From: Geminicoccus sp.
GTDB taxonomy: Bacteria; Pseudomonadota; Alphaproteobacteria; UBA7985
DNA length: 48,319 nucleotides
Direction: 5' to 3'
NCBI GenBank assembly: GCA_002708995.1
Contig: PAPT01000038.1
Coordinates: forward strand, 1-48,319
Position 1 is the first letter of the stretch. Each line of letters starts with the position of its first letter. The notes beneath the pieces are model-generated. The model searched no databases. It saw only the letters and a list, made by a program, of their open reading frames with translations, and had not been told where the DNA came from. Of this stretch, positions 23,829 to 35,256 are shown one piece after another. Made by a program: the position numbers and the translations under genes.

Positions 23829-24569
23829 TTAGTCGTCCTGGTCAGCCGCCTTGCCACCAGAGGCCCGCGCTGGGGTGCCGGCAATGGCGATGTCCCCGGA
23901 CAGGGTGCCACCGCGTTCAACCTCAAGTTCCCCGAAACGAATGGTGCCGATGATGCGACCCGTTGAGGTCACGGTCAGCAGTCCTTCGACCGTCAGCTCG
24001 CCATCGAAATGACCGCTGATGGTGGCGGAGTCCACGACCGCCATGCCCTTGAAGTGGCCCCCCGGGGTCACGTCCAGCGTACGGCTGTCCATCAGCGCGG
24101 CTTCGAGTGATCCTTCGACCACGAGCCGCTCGCAGGAGGTGATCTCACCCTTGAGCTTTATTTCACGACCAACGATCAGTTTACCGGCTTCTTGCAAGGT
24201 CTGGCTCCCTCTGGGCTGTTGCGCTGCGGGGCGCGGCGCCGGGTTCGAGACGACGGGTTCACCTGCGCCGTTCGCGCGGACCGCGCTGCCGGCGGCAGAC
24301 CGGGGTGCCGGACTGCTGGGCGACGGTGACGCCTTGATCGACGGTGCAGATGCAGGAGCAACGGGCGGGGCAGGCGATGCTGCCGCTGCCGCCGCTGCTG
24401 ACGCCGCTGACGGGTCTGGTGCCTGGCTGGGCGTGTCACTGGATGGCGAAACGGTGGGTCGGGGCGTCGCCAGTCGGCGTTCACCGGCCGGCGCGACCTG
24501 CGGTGCGGCGGGCGCTACCGGTGGGACGGGTGCCGCGCCATTGTCATCTTTTTTGGTCTTTGAAAACAT
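23829..24569 (-). CDS. Bactofilin
   Basis: A 246-residue cytoskeletal protein. Residues 1-125 are a disordered Pro/Ala/Ser-rich extension. The bactofilin core begins at GKLIVGREIKLKGEITSCER and continues through regular beta-helix rungs: LVVEGSLEAALMDSRTLDV, FKGMAVVDSATISGHFDGEL, VTSTGRIIGTIRFGELEVER and GGTLSGDIAIAG. Bactofilins polymerise without nucleotides and organise cell-wall enzymes or stalks. The long linker is much larger than in minimal members, whose disordered tails are short. The start ATG 24569 has GGAGG about 11 bases upstream; the frame is open to 24668. It is downstream of maeB on the same strand, 140 bases apart. Confidence 0.93.
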   Translation of the reverse strand: MFSKTKKDDNGAAPVPPVAPAAPQVAPAGERRLATPRPTVSPSSDTPSQAPDPSAASAAAAAAASPAPPVAPASAPSIKASPSPSSPAPRSAAGSAVRANGAGEPVVSNPAPRPAAQQPRGSQTLQEAGKLIVGREIKLKGEITSCERLVVEGSLEAALMDSRTLDVTPGGHFKGMAVVDSATISGHFDGELTVEGLLTVTSTGRIIGTIRFGELEVERGGTLSGDIAIAGTPARASGGKAADQDD

Positions 24570-24709
24570 GGGCCTAGGGACCTCCGAAATACAGAACACC
24601 GCCAATCGGCAATCCCCGATTTGCGTAAGAATATGCGTCCTTTTACGAGCAAATGCCCCCGAATCCAAGCTTTATCCACAGGTTAGCCAGATAATAAAGA
24701 GAATTCGAA

Positions 24710-26977
24710 CTATTTTCGGGCACTCTCGATCGCTGCGAAAACCGCAGCGTTGAGCACGTCCGAAACCTTGGCGGTCATTGATGTTATTTGTACGGCGTGA
24801 TTGAGGCCCTGCAGCACCGGCCCGATTACTGTGCCATCGGCAAATTCCGTCAGCAGTTTCTGGCTGATATTGGCGGCGTGGAGGCCGGGCATAACCAGTA
24901 CGTTCGCCGGGCCGGTCAGACGGCAGAACGGGTAGGTCGACTGCATCAGCTCGTAGTCGAGCGCGACGTTGACCTGCATCTCGCCGTCGAATTCGAAATC
25001 GACCCCACGTTGCTCCAGCTCCTGCACGGCGTCGCGCACGTCGCGGGTCGTGGGCCGCGCTGGCTGGCCGAAGTTGGAATAGCTGAGCAGGGCGACCCGC
25101 GGCTCGAAGCCCAGCGACCGGGCGGTGGCGGCCGTCTGCACTGCGATGTCCGCCAGCGCGCGACCGTCGGGGTTTTCGGCGACGGAGGTATCAGCGAGGA
25201 ACACGGTCTGCCCGCGCCGGATGAACATGGCGTAGGTCATGATCCGCTCGCTCGGCGCCGGGTCGCTGACCTTGAGCACGTCCTCGAAACAGCTGCCGAA
25301 GGCGCGGGTCAGGCCGGTCACCATCGCGTCCGCCTGTCCCGAGACCACCATGGAGGCGGCGTAGACGTTGCGGTCCTGGTGGATCAGGCGCTGACAGTCG
25401 CGGCGCAGGTAGCCCTTCCGGTTGAGGCGGGCGTACAGCATGTCCACCAGCTCGGGGTTGTCTTCGCGGCGCTGCCCGGCGTTGCGGATTTCGAGCGCGT
25501 TCTTGGCCAGACCCATGTCGACCAGCGTGGCTTCGATGTCTTCCTGCCGCCCAACTAGGATCGGGCGGCCCAGTTCGCCGTTCTGCAGCGCCAGTGCAGC
25601 GCGCACGGCGCGGGGGTCTTCGCCCTCGGCAAAAACCACGCGCTGGCCCTTGCCTCGGGCGCGGTCGTAGACCCGCTGCAGCCGGTCGTAGGTCGGGTCA
25701 AGGCGGCCTTTGAGCTCTTCGGCGTAGGCTTCCATGTCGATGATTGGCCGGCGGGCAACGCCGCTTTCCATGGCCGCGCGTGCCACTGCTTGCGGGATGG
25801 CGACGATCAGGCGCGGGTCAAATGGCGCCGGGATCAGGTACTCGCGCCCGAACTTGAGTTTGCGGCCGTAGGCTTCACCGACCTCATCCGGCACGTCTTC
25901 ACGGGCTAGTGCGGCGATGGCGTTGGCGGCGGCTATCTTCATCTCGTCGTTGATCGCCCGCGCCCGCACGTCGAGCGCGCCGCGGAAGATATACGGGAAG
26001 CCCAGCACGTTGTTGACCTGGTTGGGGTAGTCCGACCGGCCGGTTGCAACGAAGGCATCGTCGCGGACTTCTTCGACCAGTTCGGGTTTGATCTCCGGGT
26101 CGGGATTGGCCATGGCAAAGATGATCGGCTGCGCCGCCATCGAGGCCACCATGTCCTGCGTGATCGCGTCCTTGACCGACAGGCCGAAGAACACGTCGGC
26201 GCTGTCCATGGCCTCTTCGAGCGTGCGCAGGTCGGTTTCGACTGCGTGCATGGACTTCCACTGGTTCATGCCCTCGGTTCGGCCGCGGTAGATCACCCCG
26301 CGGCTGTCGCACATGACGGCGTTTTCCGGGGGCATGCCCATAGCCTTGAGCAGCGACAGTGTGGCGATGGCGGCGGCGCCCGCGCCATTGACCACCATGC
26401 GCATGTCGCTGAGGCTTCGACTCGTCAGTTCGAGCGCGTTGATCAGGCCGGCGGCGGCGATGATCGCGGTGCCGTGCTGGTCGTCGTGCATGACCGGCAC
26501 GTCGAGGTTCTCGCGCAGGCGCTCTTCGATGATGAAGCTCTCCGGCGCCTTGATGTCCTCGAGGTTGATGCCGCCGAAAGAGGAGGCCATGACCTCGACG
26601 GCTTCACAGAAGCGGTCCACGTTTTCGGTGTCGAATTCGAGGTCGATGCCGTCGATGTCGGCGAAGCGCTTGAACAGCACCGCCTTGCCTTCCATCACGG
26701 GTTTGGATGCCAGCGCCCCGAGATTGCCCAGCCCCAGAACGGCTGTGCCGTTCGAGATGACGGCCACGGTGTTGGACTTGGCGGTATAGTCGTAGGCGCT
26801 GTCTTCGTTTTCGGCGATGCGGAGACAAGGGTAGGCAACGCCTGGCGAGTAAGCCAGAGAAAGGTCTCGCTGTGTCGCCAGAGGCTTGGTAGCAGTAACT
26901 TCGAGTTTGCCGGGTCGGCCGCTGGAATGCAGGAGGAGGGCTTCGCGTTCCGTAATGCGGTAGACGTCCTGGCTCAT
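24710..26977 (-). CDS. maeB: NADP-dependent malic enzyme with phosphotransacetylase-like domain
   Basis: A 755-residue MaeB-type enzyme. The malic-enzyme half (about 1-430) has [34 protein letters not shown] (nucleotide fold entry), [13 protein letters not shown], and [10 protein letters not shown] near 163-171, which holds metal and substrate ligands. The C-terminal half (about 435-755) is a phosphotransacetylase homologue ([34 protein letters not shown]) that lacks acetyltransferase activity in studied members and serves in oligomerisation and acetyl-CoA inhibition. It converts malate to pyruvate, CO2 and NADPH. It diverges from mutS with 54 bases between the starts, a pairing common in Rhodospirillales. 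Confidence 0.97.
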   Translation of the reverse strand: MSQDVYRITEREALLLHSSGRPGKLEVTATKPLATQRDLSLAYSPGVAYPCLRIAENEDSAYDYTAKSNTVAVISNGTAVLGLGNLGALASKPVMEGKAVLFKRFADIDGIDLEFDTENVDRFCEAVEVMASSFGGINLEDIKAPESFIIEERLRENLDVPVMHDDQHGTAIIAAAGLINALELTSRSLSDMRMVVNGAGAAAIATLSLLKAMGMPPENAVMCDSRGVIYRGRTEGMNQWKSMHAVETDLRTLEEAMDSADVFFGLSVKDAITQDMVASMAAQPIIFAMANPDPEIKPELVEEVRDDAFVATGRSDYPNQVNNVLGFPYIFRGALDVRARAINDEMKIAAANAIAALAREDVPDEVGEAYGRKLKFGREYLIPAPFDPRLIVAIPQAVARAAMESGVARRPIIDMEAYAEELKGRLDPTYDRLQRVYDRARGKGQRVVFAEGEDPRAVRAALALQNGELGRPILVGRQEDIEATLVDMGLAKNALEIRNAGQRREDNPELVDMLYARLNRKGYLRRDCQRLIHQDRNVYAASMVVSGQADAMVTGLTRAFGSCFEDVLKVSDPAPSERIMTYAMFIRRGQTVFLADTSVAENPDGRALADIAVQTAATARSLGFEPRVALLSYSNFGQPARPTTRDVRDAVQELEQRGVDFEFDGEMQVNVALDYELMQSTYPFCRLTGPANVLVMPGLHAANISQKLLTEFADGTVIGPVLQGLNHAVQITSMTAKVSDVLNAAVFAAIESARK

Positions 26978-27031
26978 AAGAATTGCCCTCTCACCCCAAA
27001 CCCGGGAACGTGTTTAGCAAACTGCATATCT

Positions 27032-29764
27032 ATGGCATCAACAAATGACCAAGCGTCGGTGGAGTCAACCGCCACAGACCGGAGGGCAGGGGCCTCGCCG
27101 ATGATGATCCAATACCTGGACATTAAGGACGAGCACCCCGAATGCCTGCTGTTCTACCGCATGGGCGACTTCTACGAGCTGTTCTTCGATGACGCCGAGA
27201 AAGCCGCCGGCGCGCTAGATATCGTGCTGACCAAACGCGGCACCCACGGCGGCGATCCGATCCCCATGGCCGGCGTGCCCCACCACGCGGCCGAGTCTTA
27301 TTTGTCCCGCCTGATCCGAGCCGGTTTCAAGGTCGCCATCGCCGAGCAGACCGAAGACCCGGCCGAGGCCAAGAAACGCGGCTCGAAGTCGGTGGTCCAG
27401 CGCGAAGTGGTGCGGGTGGTGACTCCTGGCACCCTGACTGAAGACGCCGTGCTCAGCGCCGGGGCGCACAATTTTCTCGCCGGGGTCGCGTCGGTCAGCG
27501 GCGGGCTGGCGCTGGCCTGGCTGGATATGTCCACGGGTGAATTCCACGTGCAGTCCTTTGACGGCATTCGGGCGCTGGGGCAGCGGATCGAGGTGCTCGG
27601 CCCTGCGGAGATCATCTTTGCCGATGCCGGGCTGGAGGATGCCGACTTCATGGCCGCCATCGGGGCCAGTGGCGCAGCACAATCTCCGCTGCCCCGGGTG
27701 CGCTTCGACAGCAGCAACGCCAATGACCGGCTGTGTCAGGCCTTCGGCGTCGCCAACCTCGACGCCTTCGGTGATTTTTCCCGGGCCGAGGTCGCAGCGG
27801 CTGGTGCGGTCGTCGACTACGTGGTGCTGACCCAGAAGGGCACCATGCCGCGCCTGCGGCCGCTCCAGCAGCGCCAGTCCGATCATAGCCTCGATATCGA
27901 CCCGGCCTCGCGCTGCAATCTGGAGCTGTTCACGACTCAGAGCGGGCAGGCCAAGGGCGGCCTCTTTGCCCTCATCAACCGCGCGGTGACGGCCGCAGGG
28001 ACGCGGCGACTGCGCGAGTGGCTGGCCCAGCCCTTCGCTAACATCGGCCCGATCGAGGACCGCCTCGCGGCTGTATCGACGCTCGTGGAGGACAGCGGCC
28101 TGCGGCAGGATCTGCGCGCTGCTCTGCGGCAGGTGCCAGACATGGAGCGGGCGCTGACCCGGCTGTCGCTGGGGCGCGGTGGCCCGCGCGATATTCAGGC
28201 CATGCTGACCGGACTGGATGGGGCGCAGGCGATGGCGGACCGGCTGGTTTCCACCCTCAGTAAGCGCCTGCTTCCCCCCATGCTCGACGAGTGCCTCGCC
28301 GACCTCGGGCAGCCCGACGCGCTGTTTCCCGATCTGCGCGCGGCGCTGGTCGACGAACCGCCGAGCTTTGCCCGCGACGGCGGCTTTATCGCCCCAGGAC
28401 ACCACGCCGAACTTGACCGCCTGCGGGCTCTGCGCGACGACGCCAAAGGCCTGATCGTCGGGCTGCAGGCGCAGTACGTCGAAATGACGAGGGTGACGTC
28501 CCTCAAGATCAGGCACAACAACGTTCTGGGTTACTTCATCGACGTTTCTGCCGTGAATGCGGACAAGGTGCCGATCGAGGCCGAGGGTCCCTTCATCCAT
28601 CGACAGACGCTCGCCAACGCAGTGCGTTTCACCACCGTCGAGCTGAGCGAACTCGAAGCTGAAATCCGGTCGGCTGCGGAGAAGGCGCTGGGGCTGGAGC
28701 TGGAGTTGTTCGCCGCCATGGTCGCAGCGATTCTGGCGCAGGCGTCGGATCTGGACCGGATGACGGCAGCGCTGTCCGCGCTCGACGCCGTCTCGGGGCT
28801 TGCCGATCTCGCCGCTGATCAGGGCTGGAGCCGCCCTGCCTTCGTCGACGGGCCGCCGACTCTGCAGGTAACCAGCGGGCGTCATCCCGTGGTCGAGCAG
28901 GCGCTGCGGCAGCAGGATGGTTCGGCCTTTATCGCCAACGACTGCGCGCTCGACGGTGACGACCGGCTGTGGTTGCTGACCGGGCCGAACATGGCCGGTA
29001 AGTCGACCTTCCTGCGCCAGAACGCACTGCTGGTGGTGCTTGCGCAGATGGGGTCATTCGTGCCCGCACAGTCGCTGACGCTGAGCCCGGTCGACCGCCT
29101 GTTCTGCCGGGTCGGGGCCTCGGATGATCTGGCGCGGGGTCGCTCGACCTTCATGGTCGAAATGATCGAAACCGCGGCTATCCTGAATCAGGGGTCGCGC
29201 CATTCGTTCGTGATCCTCGACGAAATTGGGCGCGGTACGTCCACGTTTGACGGACTGTCGATTGCATGGGCGACGGTCGAGCATCTGGTAACCCGGCTGG
29301 GCTGCCGCTGCCTGTTCGCCACCCACTACCACGAGCTGACCCAGCTGGCCGATCAGATCGACGCCGTCAGCTGCCACCGCATGGCAATCCGCGAGTGGGA
29401 GGACAGCATCGTCTTCCTGCATCAGGTCGTCGCCGGGGCCTCGGACCGGTCATATGGCATTCAGGTCGCGCGGCTCGCCGGGCTGCCCGAGACCGTGATC
29501 AACCGCGCCTTCGCGGTGCTGCAGGCGCTGGAGAACAGCGAGGCCAGCGGGGCCACGTCGGAGGCGCTGGGGCTGGACCTGCCGCTGTTTGCGGCCATGG
29601 CAGCACCGGAAGCGGCCACCGCTGATGCGCCGGTCGAAACACCCCGCGGTTGGGCCGAAGTGGTGGAACAGGTTGCCGCTCTCGACCCTGACAACATGTC
29701 TCCCAAGCAGGCGCTGGAGGCACTCTACGCCTTGCGCGACCTGCACCGATCCGAGGTAGACTAG
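27032..29764 (+). CDS. mutS: DNA mismatch repair protein MutS
   Basis: A 910-residue mismatch sensor. The mispair-wedging motif is Phe47-x-Glu49 in [12 protein letters not shown]. The ATPase has Walker [10 protein letters not shown] (651-659) and the [12 protein letters not shown] signature; [12 protein letters not shown] follows. The C-terminal part ends near [16 protein letters not shown], the usual dimer/tetramer contact. It binds base mismatches and recruits MutL. The start ATG 27032 gives [12 protein letters not shown]; the same frame is open far upstream across maeB, but that part is antisense noise. The stop is followed after 4 bases by glnD, so the two genes are co-transcribed. Confidence 0.98.
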   Translation: MASTNDQASVESTATDRRAGASPMMIQYLDIKDEHPECLLFYRMGDFYELFFDDAEKAAGALDIVLTKRGTHGGDPIPMAGVPHHAAESYLSRLIRAGFKVAIAEQTEDPAEAKKRGSKSVVQREVVRVVTPGTLTEDAVLSAGAHNFLAGVASVSGGLALAWLDMSTGEFHVQSFDGIRALGQRIEVLGPAEIIFADAGLEDADFMAAIGASGAAQSPLPRVRFDSSNANDRLCQAFGVANLDAFGDFSRAEVAAAGAVVDYVVLTQKGTMPRLRPLQQRQSDHSLDIDPASRCNLELFTTQSGQAKGGLFALINRAVTAAGTRRLREWLAQPFANIGPIEDRLAAVSTLVEDSGLRQDLRAALRQVPDMERALTRLSLGRGGPRDIQAMLTGLDGAQAMADRLVSTLSKRLLPPMLDECLADLGQPDALFPDLRAALVDEPPSFARDGGFIAPGHHAELDRLRALRDDAKGLIVGLQAQYVEMTRVTSLKIRHNNVLGYFIDVSAVNADKVPIEAEGPFIHRQTLANAVRFTTVELSELEAEIRSAAEKALGLELELFAAMVAAILAQASDLDRMTAALSALDAVSGLADLAADQGWSRPAFVDGPPTLQVTSGRHPVVEQALRQQDGSAFIANDCALDGDDRLWLLTGPNMAGKSTFLRQNALLVVLAQMGSFVPAQSLTLSPVDRLFCRVGASDDLARGRSTFMVEMIETAAILNQGSRHSFVILDEIGRGTSTFDGLSIAWATVEHLVTRLGCRCLFATHYHELTQLADQIDAVSCHRMAIREWEDSIVFLHQVVAGASDRSYGIQVARLAGLPETVINRAFAVLQALENSEASGATSEALGLDLPLFAAMAAPEAATADAPVETPRGWAEVVEQVAALDPDNMSPKQALEALYALRDLHRSEVD

Positions 29765-29768
29765 GGCC

Positions 29769-32471
29769 ATGACCAGCCTTGCCAACATGAACCCGCCCAG
29801 CCTGCCCGATTTCGGTGACGGCAATCCATTCGCCGACGACCGCGACAGGCTGGTGCAGCAGATCCGGGCGCAGCGGGCCGCCGTTCTGGCCCAGTTGCAC
29901 GAGAGCCTGCTCGCCGGGGACGACAACGGCTGGACTGCCGCGCAGCGCCTTGCGCACTGGACCGACGTGGTGATCGTGCGGGTGTTCGAGCACATTCAGG
30001 ATGCTTTGCCCGATAGCCGCCGCACGCCGATTAGCCTGATCGGGCTGGGCGGCTATGGCCGGGGGCAGCTCGCCCCCTTTTCCGATATCGACCTGCTGTT
30101 CCTGACCCAGAACCCGATCAGTGACCCATCGGCCGAGGCGGTCGAGGCCCTGCTCTACGTGCTCTGGGATTCGGGCTTTAAGGTCGGGCAGGCGGTCCGG
30201 TCCATGCGCCAGTGCGTGACCGAGGCCAACGACGACGTTCGCACCCTCACTGCGATGATCGAAAACCGCATGATTTGCGGCGAAGTGGCACTAGCCCGCC
30301 GTCTCGATGCCAAAATCGGCTCCATGGTGAAAGGGGGGCGCAGCCGCAGGTTCACCGACGATAAGATCGAGGAACGGCGCCAGCGCTACCTCCAGCCCGG
30401 CAACAGCCGCTATGCGCTGGAACCCCACGTCAAGGAAGGGATCGGCGGCCTGCGCGACCTGCACACCCTCTATTGGATTACCCGCGCTCGCTTCGATGAT
30501 GCAGGGCCGGAGGCGCTGCACCGCAACGGCCTGCTGACCGCGGCGCAGGCCGAGCACATGCGGACGGCGGAGACCTTCTTCTGGACCGTGCGCTTCCACC
30601 TGCACCTGAACACGGGGCGCGGCGAGGACCGGCTGACCTTCGACCTGCAGCTCGATATCGCCAAGGCGCTGGGCTACGCCCGGCGGGGCGGCCGGCAGGG
30701 GGTCGAGCGCTTCATGACCCGCTACTACAAGATGACCCGCGACGTCGGCGCTCTCTCTTACTTCGTGCTCGCCAGTGTGCTCGACGACGTGCAGGCGGAG
30801 AGCAGCCTGAGCCTGCCTGCCTTCCTGATACCGCGCAACGAGATCGAAGGCTTTCGCGTGCAGAACAATCGCCTGCGCGCCCGCAATGCCCGGCATTTCG
30901 AAGAGAATCCCATCGACCTGATCCGTATCTTCAAGGTTGCCCATGATGAGGGCATAGAGATTCACCCCAAGAGCCTGCGCGGGATCATGCAGAAGGCGCG
31001 GCTGGTCTCGGTCCACCATCTGCAGGACGACCCCGAGGCCAACGCGATCTTTCTCGACATCCTGTGCCACAGCCGCAACCCACTGGAGCTGCTGCGGTTG
31101 ATGAACGACACCTCAGTGCTCGGATACCTGCTGCCTGAGTTCCGGGCCGTGGTCGGGATGATGCAGTTCAACCGCTACCACCACTACACGGTCGATGAAC
31201 ACACGCTGCGCGCGGTTGGGATCATGCACCGTATCGCCAACGACGAGGGCGATGAGAGCATGGGCCGCGCGACGGCAGTCTTTGGCGAGATCGTCCAGAC
31301 CCGGGCGCTGTTCGTTGCCATGCTGCTGCACGATCTGATGAAGGGGCGCGACGAGCCGCACGAGATCCTCGGCGCGCAAATGGCGCGCACCATGGCCCCG
31401 CGCATGGGCCTGAGCGAGAGCGAGACGGCCTTCGTGTCGTGGCTGATCCGGGAGCACCTGACCATGTCCTCGGTGGCGTTCCAGCGCGACCTCGACGACC
31501 CCGCTGAAGTGCGTGAATTTGCCGAACGTGTTGGCTCGCTGGAGCGTTTGCAGGCGCTGTTCGTGCTTACAGTCGCCGATATTCGTGCCGTCGGCCCGGA
31601 TGTCTGGAACGGCTGGAAGGCGTCCCTGCTCGGCCAGCTGTTCGTTGGCGCAGCTGACGTGCTGACGCTGGGCAGCGACAGCGCCTCGGCGCGCGAACAC
31701 GACCGGTCGCGAGAGAGCCGCGAGGCGGTCGGGCGGGCCGTCCCCGAAGCCCATCGCGGGGCCTTCGATCTGATGATGTTGGTCGCGCCGCGACCCTACT
31801 GGCTGGCCTACGAGCCAGACACCATCCTCTGCCATCTGGCGCTGATCACAGCGACGGAGTCAGACGGCAACAAGATCGGCGTTTCCTTCCGCCAGTACAA
31901 AGACGAAGGCTGGACCGAGGTCTTCGTCTACGTCCTCGACCACGCCGGAATGTTCGCCGGGATCGCCGGTTCTGTCGGCGTATGCGGGCACGATATCGAC
32001 GGCGCCAAGGCGCACACGCTGGGCAATTCCATGGTGCTCGACACCTTTGCGGTGTCGACCTCCAACGGTGAGGCCCTCGACGACGGTCAGTGCAAGCGCC
32101 TGCACGAGACGATCGAGCGCGTGGTGACCGGACAGATGCCGCTGGGCCCTGAGATCGAAAAGCGCCTCAAGCGCCGTTCGCAGCGCCTGCAGGTGCTTGA
32201 CCCCGACCACGCCATCGTCATCAACAACAAGACGTCGGAGAACTTCACCCTGCTCGAAGTCAGTGGCCCGAACCGCCCCGGCGAACTGTACCGCATCACC
32301 CGGGCGCTGGGCGCCGACGGGCTGGCGATCCACAGCGCCAAAATCAGCTCCTATGGGCAGCGCTACGTCGATGTGTTCTATCTGCTCGACGGGCTTGGCG
32401 GGAAGGTTGAGAGCGAAGACCGGGTCAAGCGCGTCAAGGACCGGGTGATGGAAAGCCTCAGTCGTGGCTGA
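29769..32471 (+). CDS. glnD: Bifunctional P-II uridylyltransferase/uridylyl-removing enzyme
   Basis: A 900-residue nitrogen sensor. The nucleotidyltransferase motif is GGYGRGQLAPFSDIDLLFL (about 94-112) with metal-binding aspartates in DID. The HD hydrolase motif is LLHDLMKGRD with His521-Asp522. Two ACT domains that bind glutamine follow: EVFVYVLDHAGMFAGIAG (from about 716) and FTLLEVSGPNRPGELYRI (from about 825). GlnD adds UMP to the T-loop tyrosine of P-II when glutamine is low and removes it when high. Its substrate P-II is encoded at 7971. It follows mutS after 4 bases and overlaps murJ by 8 bases, giving a tight operon. Confidence 0.97.
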   Translation: MTSLANMNPPSLPDFGDGNPFADDRDRLVQQIRAQRAAVLAQLHESLLAGDDNGWTAAQRLAHWTDVVIVRVFEHIQDALPDSRRTPISLIGLGGYGRGQLAPFSDIDLLFLTQNPISDPSAEAVEALLYVLWDSGFKVGQAVRSMRQCVTEANDDVRTLTAMIENRMICGEVALARRLDAKIGSMVKGGRSRRFTDDKIEERRQRYLQPGNSRYALEPHVKEGIGGLRDLHTLYWITRARFDDAGPEALHRNGLLTAAQAEHMRTAETFFWTVRFHLHLNTGRGEDRLTFDLQLDIAKALGYARRGGRQGVERFMTRYYKMTRDVGALSYFVLASVLDDVQAESSLSLPAFLIPRNEIEGFRVQNNRLRARNARHFEENPIDLIRIFKVAHDEGIEIHPKSLRGIMQKARLVSVHHLQDDPEANAIFLDILCHSRNPLELLRLMNDTSVLGYLLPEFRAVVGMMQFNRYHHYTVDEHTLRAVGIMHRIANDEGDESMGRATAVFGEIVQTRALFVAMLLHDLMKGRDEPHEILGAQMARTMAPRMGLSESETAFVSWLIREHLTMSSVAFQRDLDDPAEVREFAERVGSLERLQALFVLTVADIRAVGPDVWNGWKASLLGQLFVGAADVLTLGSDSASAREHDRSRESREAVGRAVPEAHRGAFDLMMLVAPRPYWLAYEPDTILCHLALITATESDGNKIGVSFRQYKDEGWTEVFVYVLDHAGMFAGIAGSVGVCGHDIDGAKAHTLGNSMVLDTFAVSTSNGEALDDGQCKRLHETIERVVTGQMPLGPEIEKRLKRRSQRLQVLDPDHAIVINNKTSENFTLLEVSGPNRPGELYRITRALGADGLAIHSAKISSYGQRYVDVFYLLDGLGGKVESEDRVKRVKDRVMESLSRG

Positions 32472-34077
32472 GCCGGATCAGCGGGGCGAGACCGGGAGTG
32501 ATCCGGAGAATGATGCCGGCAACCTCGCCCGTTCCGTGGGAACCGTTGGCGGTCTGACCCTGATCAGCCGTGCGTTGGGCTACGTGCGCGATATCTTCAT
32601 GGCGGTGTTCATCGGCGCCGGGCCTGTCGGGGATGCCTTTACCTTTGCGCTGACCTTGCCCAATTCCTTCCGCCAGATCTTCGCCGAAGGGGCCTTCAAC
32701 GCCGCCTTCGTGCCGACCTACACCGAGCTGCAGACGCGCGAAGGCAAGGCCGCTGCGGCCCGGTTTGCGGGGCAGGTTATGACCCTGCTGCTGGTGATCC
32801 TGCTGCCGCTCAGCGTCCTGATCCTATGGCAGATGCCGGCGGTGATCGGCTTCCTCTCTCGGGGCTATGATCCGGCGGGTCAGCGCTTCGCTCTCGCCGT
32901 GTTGTTCAGCCGGCTGATGTTCGGTTATCTGACCTTGATCAGCCTGATGGCGCTGTGCACCGCGATTCTCAACGCCAATGGCCGCTTTGCACCCGGGCCG
33001 GGGGTTCAGATCGGCTACAACGTCATCCTGATCGCCGCGCTGGTGCTGGCGGTGCCGGTGATCGGCTACCCGGCGCACGTGCTCAGCGTCGGGGTTCTAA
33101 GCGCCGGGGGGTTCCAGTTCGGGGTGACTTGGCTGCTGGCGAGCCTGCTGGTCGGGATCACGGTGGTTCCGCGTCTGCCGCGTCTGGACCGGCGGTTGCG
33201 CGGGATGATGTTGCTCATGGGCCCCGGGGTCGCTTCGGCGGCGGGGCTGCAGATTTCCTCCCTGCTCAACCGGGCGCTGGCTTCGGACATCGTCGGGGCG
33301 CAGAGCCAGCTTTATTTCGCCGAACGGCTCTATTTCCTGCCGCTGGCGCTGATCGGCATCGCCTTCGGAGTGGTAATTCTGCCGACCCTGTCGCGCGCGC
33401 TGGCCCGCGGTGACGATGCCGGTGCGGGGCAGACGATCCACGACGGCCTGTCGCTTGCCGGATTCGTTGCAATCCCCGCATCGGTGGCCCTGCTGGTCAT
33501 GCCGCGTGAGATTATCGCCACTTTGTTCCAGTACGGTCGGTTTGACGCAGAGGCCTCGGGGCAAGCCGGTTGGATCCTGATGGCGCTGTCGATCGGGCTG
33601 CTGCCCGTCATCCTGCAGCGGGTGCTCTACCCCGTTTTCTTCGCCCGCAAAGATACGCTGACCCCCATGCTGGTCACCCTTGTCGGGGTCGGGGTGCAAG
33701 TGGCCTTGGCTGTCACCCTCTTCCCCGTGATCGGCGTGTTCGGGCTGGGCCTGTCGATCGCTATCGCGGCGTGGCTGCAGGCCTTTGCGGCCGCCTGGCT
33801 TACTGGTGCGCGGGGGTTCTGGCGCCCCGATGCAGCGCTGGTGGCACAGCTGGCCCGGGTCTGCATCGCTGCGGCGGTGATGGGCGCGGGACTGTGGCTG
33901 CTGCGCGGGCTGAGCGCTGAAATCTTCGTCTCGGGCGCGGCCTGGCAGCGCGTGCCAATCATGGCCGGTTTGGTGCTCGCCGGACTCACCGGCTACATAT
34001 TAATAGGCATTGTTATGAACGCAGTACCGCCTTCTGCCATAGCTGCCTTGCGGCGGCTGGGCAGGCGCTCGGGTTGA
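32464..34077 (+). CDS. murJ: Lipid II flippase MurJ
   Basis: A 537-residue integral membrane protein of the MOP/MurJ family with about 14 predicted spans. The first 25 residues are cytoplasmic and acidic. The family start LARSVGTVGGLTLISRALGY followed by VRDIFMAVFIGAG is clear, as is FRQIFAEGAFNAAFVPTYTE, a conserved MurJ loop. MurJ moves the peptidoglycan precursor lipid II across the inner membrane. The start is GTG 32464, inside the end of glnD (8-base overlap), so expression is coupled. trpS follows after 69 bases. Confidence 0.97.
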   Translation: MAEPDQRGETGSDPENDAGNLARSVGTVGGLTLISRALGYVRDIFMAVFIGAGPVGDAFTFALTLPNSFRQIFAEGAFNAAFVPTYTELQTREGKAAAARFAGQVMTLLLVILLPLSVLILWQMPAVIGFLSRGYDPAGQRFALAVLFSRLMFGYLTLISLMALCTAILNANGRFAPGPGVQIGYNVILIAALVLAVPVIGYPAHVLSVGVLSAGGFQFGVTWLLASLLVGITVVPRLPRLDRRLRGMMLLMGPGVASAAGLQISSLLNRALASDIVGAQSQLYFAERLYFLPLALIGIAFGVVILPTLSRALARGDDAGAGQTIHDGLSLAGFVAIPASVALLVMPREIIATLFQYGRFDAEASGQAGWILMALSIGLLPVILQRVLYPVFFARKDTLTPMLVTLVGVGVQVALAVTLFPVIGVFGLGLSIAIAAWLQAFAAAWLTGARGFWRPDAALVAQLARVCIAAAVMGAGLWLLRGLSAEIFVSGAAWQRVPIMAGLVLAGLTGYILIGIVMNAVPPSAIAALRRLGRRSG

Positions 34078-34146
34078 CCCGGCGAGTTTAAGAGCGCCAT
34101 AGGGACACCAGATTTTCAGGCCGCCTCAAATTCAGGGAGCAGCGCC

Positions 34147-35196
34147 ATGACCGAGTCTGGTTCGACCAAAGCGCGGATTTTCTCCGGGGTTCAGCCCACC
34201 GGCGGGCTGCACCTTGGCAACTACCTCGGCGCCGTCCGTAACTTCGCCGATCTGCAGGACGACTACGAGTGCGTCTACTGTGTCGTCGATCTGCACGCGA
34301 TCACCACGTGGCAGGATCCGACCAGGCTTGCCGATCAGACCCGGGAAATCACCGCGGCTTTTCTGGCCGCCGGGATCGACCCGAAAAACGCGATCATCTT
34401 CAACCAGTCGCAGGTCCGCGCTCACGCTGAGCTCGCGTGGGTCTTTAATTGTGTCGCCCGCGTCGGCTGGCTCAACCGTATGACCCAGTTCAAGGACAAG
34501 GCCGGCAAGAACCGCGAAGCCGCGTCCGTTGGCCTCTACGGCTATCCGGTGCTGCAGGCGGCCGACATTCTGGTCTACCTCGCCACCCACGTGCCTGTGG
34601 GCGAGGACCAAAAGCAGCATCTGGAGCTGACGCGCGATATCGCCGGTAAGTTCAACAACGACTTCGGCGTCGATTTCTTCCCGATGATCGAGCCGCTGAT
34701 TCTGGGGGCCGAGGCGCGCATCATGTCGCTGCGCGACGGCGCCAAGAAGATGTCCAAGTCTGACCCCTCGGACATGAGCCGCATCAACATGACCGACGAT
34801 GCCGACGCCATCGCCAACAAGATCCGCCGCGCCAAGACCGACCCGGCAGCCCTGCCCGGGGTCGAGGTTCTGGGCGAGGACGGCACCATCACCGAGGCCT
34901 TCGTCGAGGAGCGCCCCGAAGCCACCAACCTGGTCGCCATCTACGCGGCGCTGGGTCGGGAAGACCTGCGCAGCGTGCTCGCCGACGTGGCCGGTAAATC
35001 GTTCAGCGACTTCAAGGCCATGCTGACCGAGCGTGCGGTCGACCAGCTTGCCCCGATCGGTGCTGAGATGCAGCGCCTGCTCGATGACTCGGCTTACGTC
35101 GATGGCGTCCTGCGCGATGGCGCGGCCCGCGCCCGCGCAATCGCTGATCCGGTGGTCGAGCAGGTCTACGACATCGTCGGCATGCTCCGCGCCTGA
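34147..35196 (+). CDS. trpS: Tryptophanyl-tRNA synthetase
   Basis: A 349-residue class I synthetase. The HIGH-type signature is [18 protein letters not shown] near residues 13-30, and the KMSKS loop is KKMSKS (200-205). The tryptophan pocket region contains [11 protein letters not shown] and [17 protein letters not shown]. Length and motifs match bacterial TrpRS. It has its own ribosome site (GGGAGCAGCGCC before the ATG). No trp-rich leader peptide or attenuator is visible. It is the last of the mutS-glnD-murJ-trpS block before the permease cluster. Confidence 0.98.
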   Translation: MTESGSTKARIFSGVQPTGGLHLGNYLGAVRNFADLQDDYECVYCVVDLHAITTWQDPTRLADQTREITAAFLAAGIDPKNAIIFNQSQVRAHAELAWVFNCVARVGWLNRMTQFKDKAGKNREAASVGLYGYPVLQAADILVYLATHVPVGEDQKQHLELTRDIAGKFNNDFGVDFFPMIEPLILGAEARIMSLRDGAKKMSKSDPSDMSRINMTDDADAIANKIRRAKTDPAALPGVEVLGEDGTITEAFVEERPEATNLVAIYAALGREDLRSVLADVAGKSFSDFKAMLTERAVDQLAPIGAEMQRLLDDSAYVDGVLRDGAARARAIADPVVEQVYDIVGMLRA

Positions 35197-35223
35197 GCCG
35201 AAAAGAAACAGGATACTGAAGCC

Positions 35224-35256
35224 ATGAAGCAAAGGGAGGACGCATCGAAGCAATGA
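35224..35256 (+). CDS. Possible 10-residue leader peptide
   Basis: ATG 35224 opens the short frame MKQREDASKQ, whose TGA (35254-35256) overlaps the ATG of the permease as ATGA. The permease's own purine-rich GGGAGGA (35234-35240) is 12 bases from its start, rather far, so coupling through this short frame could help initiation. It may equally be chance. Confidence 0.25.
   Translation: MKQREDASKQ

Noticed and set aside
26246-27031. Upstream extension of the mutS frame over maeB
   Set aside because: The extension is antisense to the maeB start region and has no MutS similarity; MutS begins naturally at ATG 27032.
27215-28885. Minus-strand open frame of 556 codons inside mutS
   Set aside because: Antisense shadow of mutS; His/Gln/Arg-rich with no family features.
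34078-34146. Tryptophan attenuator before trpS
   Set aside because: No Trp-rich leader frame and no alternative stems or T-tract in this short gap.
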